The notes under the pieces: generated by a model | The model's database searches: none | What the model was told of the DNA's origin: nothing | What the model saw: only the letters and a program-made list of their open reading frames with translations | Assembly (NCBI GenBank): GCA_041738285.1 | Contig: JBGSQB010000039.1 | Location: forward strand, 1 to 22,324 | DNA from: SZUA-521 sp041738285 | GTDB lineage: Bacteria; Pseudomonadota; Gammaproteobacteria; Pseudomonadales; Azotimanducaceae | Direction of reading: 5' to 3' | Length of the DNA stretch: 22,324 nucleotides | In this document: piece by piece, positions 14,077 through 21,900 of the stretch | Position numbering within the stretch: position 1 is the first letter of the stretch | Layout of the letters: every line of letters begins with the position of its first letter | Translations under genes and position numbers: made by a program

Positions 14077-16272
14077 TCATTGCAATTCGAACAGGACCGA
14101 AACCTGCCCATCTTCGTGTCGACGCAGCCCCGCAATGCGCGCAGTGGTTTGCCAGTCGCAGAAGCGCTTTTCATTACCATTGTCGGACAGCATCAACCAG
14201 TCCTCGAATGCGGCGCCGCGTGCGTGGCGCGCGGTCACGCGAACCAGTGTGCCGATGCCTGCGTCGAGTGCTCGATGTTCCACGGCGACCTCCGCCATCA
14301 CCTCTGCATTCGATGCCGGGAACATGAGCGTCACCAGTGTCGCTTCGTCCACGGCACGCGAGGTCATCGATACTTGCGGTGCGGGCACCTTGTGGTTGCG
14401 ATGGCCATTGGAGACCCAGCCGCGGATCGGCTCCGATGCGCCGCTTTCGACGGCGAGCGCGACCTCGCTTGCGTCGGCCGTGCGGATGTGGAGTGTCGCC
14501 GCAGACCCTTCGAGGGTGACGCCATTTGCTGCCTCGTGCGCGGTCAATCCCGGGGCCGCCTGGAACACGCGCGTGAAGGCGTGCTCGCCCGCACACGTCA
14601 TACGATCGATGATCAGCCAGTAGCTCGGCTTGACGAACAGCACGCTGCGACAATGGGTCGCACCCAGGACGTTCATGCGTTTGGGCACGTTGAACGCGTA
14701 GTCGCCATAGCCGTCTTCATAGCGACCAGAGGCGAAATCGAGCGTATCGGTCGTGATCCAGTCCGCCGGTTCACGAATGCCAGCGCGCGCCTCGCGGCAC
14801 TCGGGCAGCCATCGTCGGATCTGGCTTTTGCCGTCTACGAGCACGGTGCTGTGCGCGTTCGAGCTGACGAAATAGGCGCGGTAGGGGTCGGTTGCGTTGT
14901 ACGTATACGTGCCGGGATCGACGAGGAAGACCTCACCGTAAGCGCCTGCCTCGATGGCGAGCTTGTCCTCGTGGCCATGGACACCGCCGAACGGGCCCGC
15001 CTTCATCAGCAGGTAAGAAGCGGCGGCGCCGTGGTCGCTGCGCATGATCGACAGGCCAGCATCGGGAAAATGCACGGATCGGCTGCTCGGCACTTCGCCG
15101 CTTGCGCCGTTGGTCGCCACGAAACGCAGATCCGGGCGATTCAAACGCACGGACGCCTGTTGGAGTTGATCGCGCAGCGACGCGGTCGAGTACATGAAGC
15201 CATCGCCGAGCAGCGGCCAGGTACCGTTCGGGCGCGCCATACCGGCCAGCACGGTGTAGATCGCCTGCAAAGCGCGCTTCAGAGCGTCGCCCGGTACGGT
15301 CCAGGCGGAGCGTTCGAGGGTGTCGTAAACGGCGTCGAGTTCTTCGGCCACCATCCACTGATAGCCGCTCGACATTTCGATGTGCGAGCCGTCGGTGTTG
15401 ATCTGCTTTTCGAGTTCCTCGCCGAGTCTTGCCAGCGCCGTGCGCTTCCACTGCGCGGCCTCGCAGAATTCTGGAAAGGCAGAAGCAACCGCTGCCAGCC
15501 CGTTGATTTCGCGCAGCAGGTGGTTGTCGCGCGTCTTGAACAGGTTCAGGAAGCGCGCATGGTCGTGGAACGAGGCCAGTATCAGCAACTGACTGTTCGA
15601 ATCGAACGATCCCGACCGCAGCAGGGTGAAGAACGATGGAATCCAGACCACGCATCGCAACCCCACGCCCATCAAAGTCCAACTCACGTGCGATTCGTTC
15701 ATCGTCGCGGGCGGTGGGTTCTTGCGGATCCAGTCGACGAGAAGCGCCACGCACTTGGCCGCGTAGCGTTCGTCGCCGGTGCGCGCAAAGGCTTCCGCAA
15801 GGTCAGGTACCCAGCGATGCCGATTGAGTTCGCGTGCCCAGCGCCGACGGGGATCGGAGGTGGGATCGTATTGCCAGTCGATGGCGCCTTCGAAGTGCAC
15901 CTCCGGCTCGTCAACGAGTTGGAAGCGGTGGGCAAGAATCCGGTCGGCTCGATCGATCAGTTCCGGCGTCGGGCACGATGCAGCGTCGGTGAATTGCTGC
16001 GGGTACGGTGGTATGGCCGGAATCTGTCTGGCGCGGAGGTGAGTCAGGAGACGCTCGACCGTCAAGTCCGGCGAACCCAGATCGAACAGCAGCAGCAGTT
16101 CTGCTTCGCTCGAGTCGAGCACCGACTGCATCTCGATTCCCGAGCGCGTCGCCGACGGCGCACGCAGGCGCGCGATGGCCCGTGCACAGGCTTTCAAGGC
16201 GCGTTTGCCGGGCCACACGTCAGCGATCCGTGGGTGGCGCGCAATGCGTGTGGCTCGACGAGTCGTCGGCAT
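14077..16272 (-). CDS. Heparinase II/III-fold enzyme (polysaccharide lyase or uronyl C5-epimerase)
   Basis: A 731-residue protein with an N-terminal alpha/alpha toroid (about 50-380) and a C-terminal beta-sandwich region (about 395-731). Conserved family sites are visible: D249-N250-H251 in the toroid, D-G-S-H297-I-E-M-S-S-G-Y304, H432-G-H434-E-D-K-L, V-D-P-G-T-Y (451-456) and N-A-H474-S-T-V-L-V-D-G. The Asn/Tyr/His set matches catalytic residues of PL12/PL17/PL21-type lyases and is also shared with dermatan-sulfate epimerases. No signal peptide is visible, unlike degradative lyases, which are exported. The ATG at 16272 follows a GTG at 16275; M48 at 16131 is an alternative start. The downstream sulfotransferase begins 19 bases after the stop. 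I infer action on uronic-acid-containing glycan made by this locus; lyase and epimerase are both possible. Confidence 0.88.
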   Translation of the reverse strand: MPTTRRATRIARHPRIADVWPGKRALKACARAIARLRAPSATRSGIEMQSVLDSSEAELLLLFDLGSPDLTVERLLTHLRARQIPAIPPYPQQFTDAASCPTPELIDRADRILAHRFQLVDEPEVHFEGAIDWQYDPTSDPRRRWARELNRHRWVPDLAEAFARTGDERYAAKCVALLVDWIRKNPPPATMNESHVSWTLMGVGLRCVVWIPSFFTLLRSGSFDSNSQLLILASFHDHARFLNLFKTRDNHLLREINGLAAVASAFPEFCEAAQWKRTALARLGEELEKQINTDGSHIEMSSGYQWMVAEELDAVYDTLERSAWTVPGDALKRALQAIYTVLAGMARPNGTWPLLGDGFMYSTASLRDQLQQASVRLNRPDLRFVATNGASGEVPSSRSVHFPDAGLSIMRSDHGAAASYLLMKAGPFGGVHGHEDKLAIEAGAYGEVFLVDPGTYTYNATDPYRAYFVSSNAHSTVLVDGKSQIRRWLPECREARAGIREPADWITTDTLDFASGRYEDGYGDYAFNVPKRMNVLGATHCRSVLFVKPSYWLIIDRMTCAGEHAFTRVFQAAPGLTAHEAANGVTLEGSAATLHIRTADASEVALAVESGASEPIRGWVSNGHRNHKVPAPQVSMTSRAVDEATLVTLMFPASNAEVMAEVAVEHRALDAGIGTLVRVTARHARGAAFEDWLMLSDNGNEKRFCDWQTTARIAGLRRHEDGQVSVLFELQ

Positions 16273-16526
16273 CACAGCGCATCGGTTCCAAGGTGGAGAT
16301 GGTCGACAAAGCGTTGGGTGTCCATATCGTCAAGTAACCGGTTTCGTTCCGGCGCAATGCACGCGGCCGACCCCCCGGCCATCTTATATGGCCCACCTGT
16401 GCAAACTGTGAGCAATTGTTCGAATAATTCATTGCCCACGACAGTTACAACTCAGTACAGCCTCGCCGCCCGCATCGTCCCATAATTCGCACCGCAACAA
16501 CCTGTCGCGACCTGAAGTGGAGAACG
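16273..16526. other. Divergent intergenic region, 254 bases
   Basis: This carries the upstream signals of the heparinase operon (minus) and the rfbF operon (plus). It is more AT-rich than its surroundings around 16380-16460. The minus strand has a TTGACG (16333-16328) with only a poor -10 (TTTGTC) 17 bases on. The plus strand has CATAAT at 16481-16486, 40 bases before the rfbF ATG, with a poor -35. An inverted repeat lies at 16377-16393. I see no gene in it. Confidence 0.5.
16377..16393. promoter_or_regulatory. Inverted repeat GGCCAT-N5-ATGGCC, candidate operator
   Basis: A perfect 6-base inverted repeat around CTTAT in the middle of the divergent spacer. The symmetric arms and AT-rich centre suit a dimeric regulator site. 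No known operator is recognised. Confidence 0.3.
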
Positions 16527-17297
16527 ATGAAAGCGGTGATTCTCGCGGGCGGCTTCGGAACCCGATTGTCCGAAGAAACCAGTGTCCGCCCGAAGCCGAT
16601 GGTGGAGATTGGTCCAAAGCCGATCCTCTGGCACATCATGAAGACGTATTCTGCCCACGGCATCGACGATTTCGTCATCTGTTGCGGGTACAAGGGCTAC
16701 CTGATCAAAGAGTATTTCGCGAACTACTTCCTGCACGGCTGCGACGTGACCTTTTCGCTGCGCGACAACGCCATGAAGGTGCATCAAAGCACCGTTGAGC
16801 CGTGGAATGTGACGCTCGTCGACACCGGTGAAAAATCCATGACGGGCGGCCGACTGAGGCGGGTCCGTGAACACCTCGGCAACGAAACGTTTTGCTTCAC
16901 CTATGGTGATGGGGTCGGCAACGTCGATATCACGGCGCTGGTGGCATTTCACCGTCGCCAAGGCACGATGGCCACGCTCACCGCGACGCAGCCGCCTGGG
17001 CGGTTTGGTGCGTTCACGTTGGGGCAGCAGGACCGCGTGCATGGGTTCCACGAGAAGCCGGATGGCGATGGTGCCTGGGTCAACGCCGGGTACTTCGTGC
17101 TCGAACCGTCCGTGATCGACTACATTCGCGACGACGCAACGGTGTGGGAGCGCGAGCCCATGGAACGTCTTGCGAGGGAAGGCCAGATGTCGGCATACAA
17201 GCACACGGGATTCTGGCAACCGATGGACACGCTGCGCGACAAAGCGCTGCTGGAAAGTCTCTGGGAAGATGGCAGCGCGCCGTGGAAGGTCTGGTGA
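16527..17297 (+). CDS. rfbF: Glucose-1-phosphate cytidylyltransferase
   Basis: A 256-residue protein, the usual RfbF length. It forms CDP-glucose from CTP and glucose 1-phosphate (EC 2.7.7.33) in the cytoplasm. The signature is M-K-A-V-I-L-A-G-G-F-G-T-R-L-S-E-E-T with R21-P-K23-P-M-V-E-I-G, the nucleotide-binding loop and catalytic Lys. It is followed by Y-G-D-G-V-G-N-V-D (126-134), G-F-H-E-K-P (173-178), W-V-N-A-G-Y-F-V (184-191) and the closing F-W-Q-P-M-D-T-L-R-D. The E-E-T-S/x-x-R-P-K-P form separates cytidylyl- from thymidylyltransferases. A GGAG lies 4 bases before the ATG. It is the first gene of a six-gene operon. The usual partner, RfbG (CDP-glucose 4,6-dehydratase), is not in the window, so the fate of CDP-glucose is open. 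Confidence 0.95.
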   Translation: MKAVILAGGFGTRLSEETSVRPKPMVEIGPKPILWHIMKTYSAHGIDDFVICCGYKGYLIKEYFANYFLHGCDVTFSLRDNAMKVHQSTVEPWNVTLVDTGEKSMTGGRLRRVREHLGNETFCFTYGDGVGNVDITALVAFHRRQGTMATLTATQPPGRFGAFTLGQQDRVHGFHEKPDGDGAWVNAGYFVLEPSVIDYIRDDATVWEREPMERLAREGQMSAYKHTGFWQPMDTLRDKALLESLWEDGSAPWKVW

Positions 17298-17316
17298 TGC
17301 TGTTCGTGATGGCGAC

Positions 17317-17321
17317 AGGAG
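17317..17321 (+). promoter_or_regulatory. Shine-Dalgarno AGGAG deciding the permease start
   Basis: AGGAG lies 7 bases before the ATG at 17329 and supports that start over the open frame that runs back into rfbF. Confidence 0.65.
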
Positions 17322-17328
17322 CAGGACA

Positions 17329-18165
17329 ATGAACACCGCGGACAAAGGCATGGCCGTCAAGACGATCGAGCCGGTTTCCGGATGGGGCAAGATCGATCTG
17401 AAGGAACTGATCGCTTACCGCGATCTATTCATCTTCATGGTCAAGCGCGACATCAAAGTGCTGTACGCGCAGACGATCCTTGGGTTTGCCTGGGCGATCC
17501 TCAACCCCTTGATTCAGATCGTCGTCTTCTCGGTGATCTTCGGGCGAATTGCGAAACTCGATTCGGAAGGGTTTCCCTATTTTCTGTTCTCCACGGTCGC
17601 GATCATTCCGTGGACCTACATGTCCGAGGCCATGGGTTCCTCGAGCCAGAGCCTGGTGGGCGGCTCGAGCATGCTGGGCAAGGTGTACTTTCCGCGCTTG
17701 ATCTATCCGCTGACGCCGGTGCTGGCGAAACTGGTCGACTTCAGCATCTCGCTGATCCTGCTGGTCGGCGTCATGCTCTACTACGGTGTCATGCCGACCT
17801 GGAACTTCGTGTTCCTGCCGTTCTTCCTGGTGCTGATGACGATGGTGCCGGCCGCTGTCGGATTCTGGTTCGCATCGCTTGCGATCCGATTCCGCGACGT
17901 GAAGTTCGCGATGCCGTTCATGATCAAGATGCTCATCTATTCGGCGCCGGTGCTGTACTCGGCGTCGGAGCTGCCCGAGCAATACCGATTCTGGTACTCG
18001 CTCAATCCGATCGTTGGTGTGATCGAAGGGTTCCGCGGTTGCCTGTTGGGGACACCGCTGCAATGGGAGTACATCCTGCCAGGGGCAGTGACAGCGCTGC
18101 TGATGCTGATCACCGGCGCGATGTATTTCAGGCGAATGGAGCGCATCGTGGTCGACGTCATTTGA
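17329..18165 (+). CDS. ABC-2 type polysaccharide export permease (Wzm-like)
   Basis: A 278-residue inner-membrane protein with about six hydrophobic segments (near 50-72, 83-100, 130-152, 159-186, 195-211 and 248-268). Family landmarks include a cytoplasmic amphipathic N-terminus with L-Y-A-Q-T-I-L-G-F-A-W-A, K-V-Y-F-P-R-L-I-Y-P (118-127), and S-L-N-P-I-V-G-V-I-E-G-F-R near 224-236. Wzm and TagG-type permeases move complete lipid-linked glycan chains across the inner membrane, powered by a Wzt/TagH ATPase. No ATP-binding gene lies next to it, although the pair is usually adjacent. The gene begins 31 bases after rfbF and is followed by an O-acyltransferase. The export route of this locus is therefore probably ABC-dependent rather than Wzx/Wzy. 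Confidence 0.92.
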   Translation: MNTADKGMAVKTIEPVSGWGKIDLKELIAYRDLFIFMVKRDIKVLYAQTILGFAWAILNPLIQIVVFSVIFGRIAKLDSEGFPYFLFSTVAIIPWTYMSEAMGSSSQSLVGGSSMLGKVYFPRLIYPLTPVLAKLVDFSISLILLVGVMLYYGVMPTWNFVFLPFFLVLMTMVPAAVGFWFASLAIRFRDVKFAMPFMIKMLIYSAPVLYSASELPEQYRFWYSLNPIVGVIEGFRGCLLGTPLQWEYILPGAVTALLMLITGAMYFRRMERIVVDVI

Positions 18166-18180
18166 CGCTGTGATGGTCGC

Positions 18181-18852
18181 ATGATGGGTCGCCTCGTTCG
18201 CGTTTGGGAACGCCTGTGGATGCGCGGCGCGGGCCCTGGCCCCGTCGGCCGACTGTGTTGCCGCATGGCGGCGCTGTTCAGTGGTTCCTACAAGGCGCAG
18301 GTTCGTCTGGCGAGGGTGACTGCGCGTGGTTTTTTCGCGGCCGGATGCACTGTGCAACATGAGGCAGTCGTGCTCGGCAAGAGCGTTTTCCTGGGTGCCG
18401 GGGTCACGCTTTACGGTGCCAACAAGCCCGGCGAGATTCGAATCGACGATCGCGTCTGCCTGCACCGCGACACCATCATCGAGTGCACCGAAGGCGGCTC
18501 GGTTTCCATCGGCGCCGATACGCACATTCAGCCCCGCTGCAGCCTGTCGGCGAGCGCCGGCTCCATTCGCATCGGATCCGAAGTGCAGATTGCACCGGCT
18601 TGCGGGTTCTATCCGTACAACCACGGCACGGCGCCGGGCATGCCCATGAGGCGGCAGCCGGTGACCAGCGCGGGAGACATCGTCATCGGCAACGACGTTT
18701 GGATCGGCTATGGCGCGATCGTCCTCGAGAACGTCAGCATCGGCGATGGCGCGATCGTGGCTGCGGGTGCCGTGGTGCGCGACGACGTGCCTGCCAATGC
18801 CATCGTTGCAGGGGTACCGGCCCGCATTGTCGGGATGCGAGCTGCGTCGTGA
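18181..18852 (+). CDS. Left-handed beta-helix O-acyltransferase (hexapeptide repeat)
   Basis: A 223-residue protein. An N-terminal basic amphipathic stretch (1-50) precedes hexapeptide turns from about 55 to 205, with repeated [LIV]-G-x-x-[STAV]-x units such as I-G-A-D-T-H, I-G-S-E-V-Q, I-G-N-D-V-W and I-G-D-G-A-I. H148 in Y-P-Y-N-H-G-T is placed like the catalytic His of the WbbJ/maltose acetyltransferase group. The W-I-G-Y-G-A-I-V-L...V-A-A-G-A-V-V and V-A-G-V-P-A-R-I-V-G-M closing segments are typical. It probably transfers acetyl from acetyl-CoA to a sugar hydroxyl of the glycan. It starts 15 bases after the permease at tandem ATG codons (18181 or 18184). Its stop overlaps the GTG start of the GT2 gene. 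Confidence 0.9.
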   Translation: MMGRLVRVWERLWMRGAGPGPVGRLCCRMAALFSGSYKAQVRLARVTARGFFAAGCTVQHEAVVLGKSVFLGAGVTLYGANKPGEIRIDDRVCLHRDTIIECTEGGSVSIGADTHIQPRCSLSASAGSIRIGSEVQIAPACGFYPYNHGTAPGMPMRRQPVTSAGDIVIGNDVWIGYGAIVLENVSIGDGAIVAAGAVVRDDVPANAIVAGVPARIVGMRAAS

Positions 18853-19817
18853 ACAGTCACTCGGCGTTGCCCTTGGTGAGCGTGGTGACGCCGGTCTACA
18901 ACGGCGAGCGCTTCCTCGATGCGTGCATCCAAAGCGTGCTCGCGCAAACCTACGAGCGATTCGAGTACGTCATTCTGGACAATGCCAGCACGGACCGAAC
19001 CGCGGAGATCATCCGTTCGCACGCGGCTCGCGATTCGCGAATACGATGCGTGCGCAACGAAGCAGTGCTGCCGATCATGGCCAACTGGAACACCGCGATG
19101 GCACTGATCGACCAGCAGTCCGACTACTGCAAGGTGGTCCACGCCGACGATCAGTTGCTGCCACGGTGTCTCGAGGAGATGGTCGCGGTCGCCAAGGACA
19201 ACCCCTCAGTGGTGTTGGTGGGCGCCTACCGCATCGATGGCAGCCGGTTGAACATGGTTTCGGTGCCGTATCCGCAGCAGCTCGTGCCGGGCGCGGAGCT
19301 TTGTCGCAATCGGTTGCTCGGCCGCTGGGCCGATGTGTTCGGATCGCCCACATCGGTGATGTACCGCGCTGACCGCGTGCGCGCGCGGCCCGAGTTCTAT
19401 CGCAGTGACAATCCGCACGCAGACACGGAAGTGTGCTTTGAGCTGCTTCGCGACGGTGACTACGGCTTCGTGCACCAGGTGTTGACGTATACGCGCCGCC
19501 ACACCGGCGCCCAGACCACCGATGCGCGCAGGCACGGCACGCACAGCGCCGCGCGCATCATGATTGCGCGCGACTTCGGCCCGAGCTTCCTGTCGCCGGC
19601 TGAACAGCGCATCGCGCTCGACACGCAGATTCGCTACCACTATCAGTTCCTCGGCGCCAACATCGCACGGTTGACCGACTCGACGTTCAGGCAGCAGCAG
19701 ATTGCGCTGCTCGACAAGTGTGGTCTCGAGCTCAGTTGGTGGCGCGTGACCCGCTCGGCAGTGATCGTCGGATTGAAGAAGGTGCCGCGATGGATCGGGC
19801 GCATGTTTCGATCGTGA
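18849..19817 (+). CDS. GT2 (GT-A fold) glycosyltransferase
   Basis: A 322-residue inverting glycosyltransferase. The core begins V-S-V-V-T-P-V-Y-N-G-E-R-F-L (10-23), with V-I-L-D44-N-A-S-T-D49 for the nucleotide and H98-A-D100-D101 as the metal-binding D-x-D equivalent. A later S-P-T-S-V-M-Y-R...A-D-T-E-V-C-F-E-L-L region is the acceptor-side helix. There is no membrane anchor; a basic C-terminus (K-K-V-P-R-W-I-G-R-M-F-R) may touch the membrane. The GTG start forms a GTGA overlap with the acyltransferase stop. The open frame goes back to 18483 but only as an overlap in another frame. It adds one sugar from a nucleotide donor; specificity is unknown. Confidence 0.92.
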   Translation: MNSHSALPLVSVVTPVYNGERFLDACIQSVLAQTYERFEYVILDNASTDRTAEIIRSHAARDSRIRCVRNEAVLPIMANWNTAMALIDQQSDYCKVVHADDQLLPRCLEEMVAVAKDNPSVVLVGAYRIDGSRLNMVSVPYPQQLVPGAELCRNRLLGRWADVFGSPTSVMYRADRVRARPEFYRSDNPHADTEVCFELLRDGDYGFVHQVLTYTRRHTGAQTTDARRHGTHSAARIMIARDFGPSFLSPAEQRIALDTQIRYHYQFLGANIARLTDSTFRQQQIALLDKCGLELSWWRVTRSAVIVGLKKVPRWIGRMFRS

Positions 19818-20794
19818 GTAAGGCGAATTCCCGAGGACGCGAAGCACGCAGCTGGCTCGATCGGGTGCGGGAGCTCGCCAAAGTGGCCCTGTGGAGGATC
19901 TCGGAATCGACGTTCGAGCGCGTGGTGGCGCCCGTGAGCGGCCAGCGCTTTTCGATCGGCATCCTGTCCGGGGCGTCGCCGTTCGAATTGCAGGCTCGAA
20001 ATCAGCGCACAAATCCGGTGCTCAGTCACACTGATGTGAGTGATGCACCGGCCGCATTCGTTGCCGATCCGTTCATGACCGAACATGACGGCAGCTGGTA
20101 CCTGTTCTTCGAGGTCATGAATCGGGCAACTCATCGCGGTCAGATCGCGCTGGCGACCAGCCGCGACTGCGAGCAGTGGACCTATCAGCGCACGGTCCTG
20201 GCAGAACCCTTTCATCTCGCGTATCCGCACGTGTTCCGCAACGGTCCGGAGATCTATCTGGTGCCGGACAGTCCGGGTCACGGTGTCAGGCTCTATCGCG
20301 CGACGCGGTTTCCATATCGCTGGCGTCTGGTCGACGTACTGATCGAAGGCGATGACTGGTCCGATCCGACGGTGTTCTTTGCCAATGGCCGCTGGTGGAT
20401 GTATGTCGCCTGCTCACCCAAAGGTGAGGGCATGTCCCTCAAGTTGTTTCACTCGGATTCGCTCCATGCCAATTGGCAGGAGCATCCGGCCAGTCCGATC
20501 GTGTCGGGCGATGACCGATTGGCGCGACCCTGTGGGCGGATCGTGCACGTCGACGAACGGCTCGTGCGCTTCGCGCAGGATTGCCAGCGATGCTATGGCG
20601 AGAGCGTTCGCGCACTCGAGGTCGTGCGGCTGAGCCCCACCGAATACGAAGAGGTGGAAATGTTCCCGAACCCGGTGCTGCGTGGCGCGGGTGCCGGCTG
20701 GAATGCCGACGGCATGCATCACATCGATGCCCACCGCCGCCCGGACGACTCGTGGGTCGCCTGTGTCGATGGCTGGGTGGCGCTCGGTCGATGA
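19790..20794 (+). CDS. GINT1_N-like five-bladed propeller protein (GH43-like fold)
   Basis: A 334-residue protein. It resembles the N-terminal domain of plant glucosamine inositolphosphorylceramide transferase 1 and its bacterial homologues in polysaccharide loci. Recognised motifs are N75-P-V-L-S-H-T-D-V, A-A-F-V-A-D93-P-F-M, W-Y-L-F-F-E108-V, F-H-L-A-Y-P-H-V-F (141-149) and W-S-D192-P-T-V-F. The ADP, FFE and SDP acidic residues recall the three catalytic acids of GH43/GH32-type propellers, but enzymatic action has not been shown for this group to my knowledge. No signal peptide is visible. The ATG at 19790 overlaps the GT2 gene by 28 bases and has GAAGAAGG upstream; GTG 19814 (GTGA overlap) is an alternative. 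The stop overlaps the next gene by ATGA. A role in glycan assembly or transfer is inferred from context. Confidence 0.82.
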   Translation: MDRAHVSIVSKANSRGREARSWLDRVRELAKVALWRISESTFERVVAPVSGQRFSIGILSGASPFELQARNQRTNPVLSHTDVSDAPAAFVADPFMTEHDGSWYLFFEVMNRATHRGQIALATSRDCEQWTYQRTVLAEPFHLAYPHVFRNGPEIYLVPDSPGHGVRLYRATRFPYRWRLVDVLIEGDDWSDPTVFFANGRWWMYVACSPKGEGMSLKLFHSDSLHANWQEHPASPIVSGDDRLARPCGRIVHVDERLVRFAQDCQRCYGESVRALEVVRLSPTEYEEVEMFPNPVLRGAGAGWNADGMHHIDAHRRPDDSWVACVDGWVALGR

Positions 20795-21861
20795 TGCGTA
20801 GCGGCAGTCGACCACAGTTGGATGCGGCGTACACGATCGACGTCTCGGACTCGCTGCCGGGCGCCGATGGGCAGTGGGACGAACTCCTGGCTCGATCGCC
20901 GGCCGATACGTTATTTCTGCGGTTGGGCTGGTTGCAGGCGTGGCGTGAAACGCTTGGTGTCGATGCGCGTCTCATCGTGCCGCGCATTCACCGCGACGGC
21001 CGGCTGATTGCCGCGGCTGCCTTTGTCCATCGCGACGGGGTGCTCGCCTTTGCCGCGGGTGAGCGGTCCGACTACGCCGATGCGCTGATATCGCAAGAGT
21101 ACGGCGACGCCGTTGCAAGAGAACTTGCGATTGCCCTGTTTGCCGCGGCGCGGGACGCGGCGACACCATTTAAGTGTTTCGAGCTGCGGCGCGTACCGAG
21201 TGCGAGCCGAACGCTTGCTCATCTGAACGGCGCAGATCGAACGTTCCACGCAACGGTGCGCGGCAGCACCGATGCACCGGCCATGGACATGGCCGTGGTC
21301 GAGGAGAAACTCAAGAAGAAGAGCCTGGTCCGGCACGATCGCGGCTTGCGCAAGCTCGGCACCGTCGAGTGCCTGACCCTGACGCGGGCGGCCGACATTC
21401 TGCCGCGCTTGGACGCATTCCTCGATCAGCACATACGGCGGTGGCACGACACACCGTCACCGAGCCTGTTCCTCGATCCGCTCAACCGCGCGTTCTATCG
21501 TGCGGTTGTGGAGCGGCTGGACGACACTGGGGTCATGCGGTTTTCCACCATCACGCTCAATGGTGACCTGGTGGCTGCGCACTTCGGCTTCCTGCACGCG
21601 GGCAAGTTCATCTGGTACAAGCCCTCGTTCGAACCGACCCTGTCGAAGCACTCGCCGGGCGAAGTGCTGCTGAAATACCTGCTCGCGGAGGCGGCGCGCG
21701 AGCGCGCCTCGGAATTCGATTTCACGATTGGCGACGAAGCGTTCAAGATGCGGTTTGCAACGACCGTGCGGCAGGTGCTGGACGTGCATGTCACGCCGTC
21801 ACGCATTGGCGCCGCGCTCGTGAGCAGCCGCGTGCGCTTGCGCAAGCTGTTGCGTCGCTGA
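20791..21861 (+). CDS. BioF2-like/FemAB-type GNAT acyltransferase (Acetyltransf_6)
   Basis: A 356-residue protein with two GNAT-like halves. The second (about 165-325) carries the recognisable signature: K-K-K-S-L-V-R-H-D-R-G-L-R-K-L near 175-189, H-F-G-F-L-H-A-G-K-F-I-W-Y (264-276), F-E-P-T-L-S-K-H-S-P-G-E-V-L-L (280-294) and F-D-F-T-I-G-D-E-A-F-K-M-R-F (309-322). This matches the BioF2/CelD-like acetyltransferase group common in exopolysaccharide clusters. It probably N- or O-acylates an amino sugar or transfers an amino acid; the donor (acyl-CoA or aminoacyl-tRNA) is uncertain. It is the last gene of the rfbF operon, starts in an ATGA overlap with the GINT1-like gene and converges on a sulfotransferase. 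No membrane segment is seen. Confidence 0.88.
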   Translation: MMRSGSRPQLDAAYTIDVSDSLPGADGQWDELLARSPADTLFLRLGWLQAWRETLGVDARLIVPRIHRDGRLIAAAAFVHRDGVLAFAAGERSDYADALISQEYGDAVARELAIALFAAARDAATPFKCFELRRVPSASRTLAHLNGADRTFHATVRGSTDAPAMDMAVVEEKLKKKSLVRHDRGLRKLGTVECLTLTRAADILPRLDAFLDQHIRRWHDTPSPSLFLDPLNRAFYRAVVERLDDTGVMRFSTITLNGDLVAAHFGFLHAGKFIWYKPSFEPTLSKHSPGEVLLKYLLAEAARERASEFDFTIGDEAFKMRFATTVRQVLDVHVTPSRIGAALVSSRVRLRKLLRR

Positions 21862-21871
21862 ACCCAACCTG

Positions 21872-21886
21872 CGCGGCAGTCCCGCG
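21872..21886. terminator. Short GC hairpin between convergent genes
   Basis: CGCGG (21872-21876) and CCGCG (21882-21886) pair around a 5-base loop within the 39-base convergent spacer. There is no T tract on either side, so termination is only suggested by position. Confidence 0.25.
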
Positions 21887-21900
21887 ATTGCGCTGAACGA

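Noticed and set aside
16273..16337. Plus-strand open-frame tail ending at 16337 as a degraded gene remnant
   Set aside because: It is the end of a shadow frame opposite the heparinase gene, with no start, ribosome site or recognisable family.
13837..16485. An 882-codon plus-strand open frame opposite the heparinase-fold and sulfotransferase genes
   Set aside because: Its length results from GC-rich codon structure of the opposite strand. It is rich in Arg, His and Ala, has no domain, and crosses two genes with clear catalytic motifs.
17425..18624. A 399-codon minus-strand open frame opposite the permease and acyltransferase genes
   Set aside because: Very rich in His, Arg, Asp and Gln, the antisense image of transmembrane and hexapeptide codons; no ribosome site or domain.
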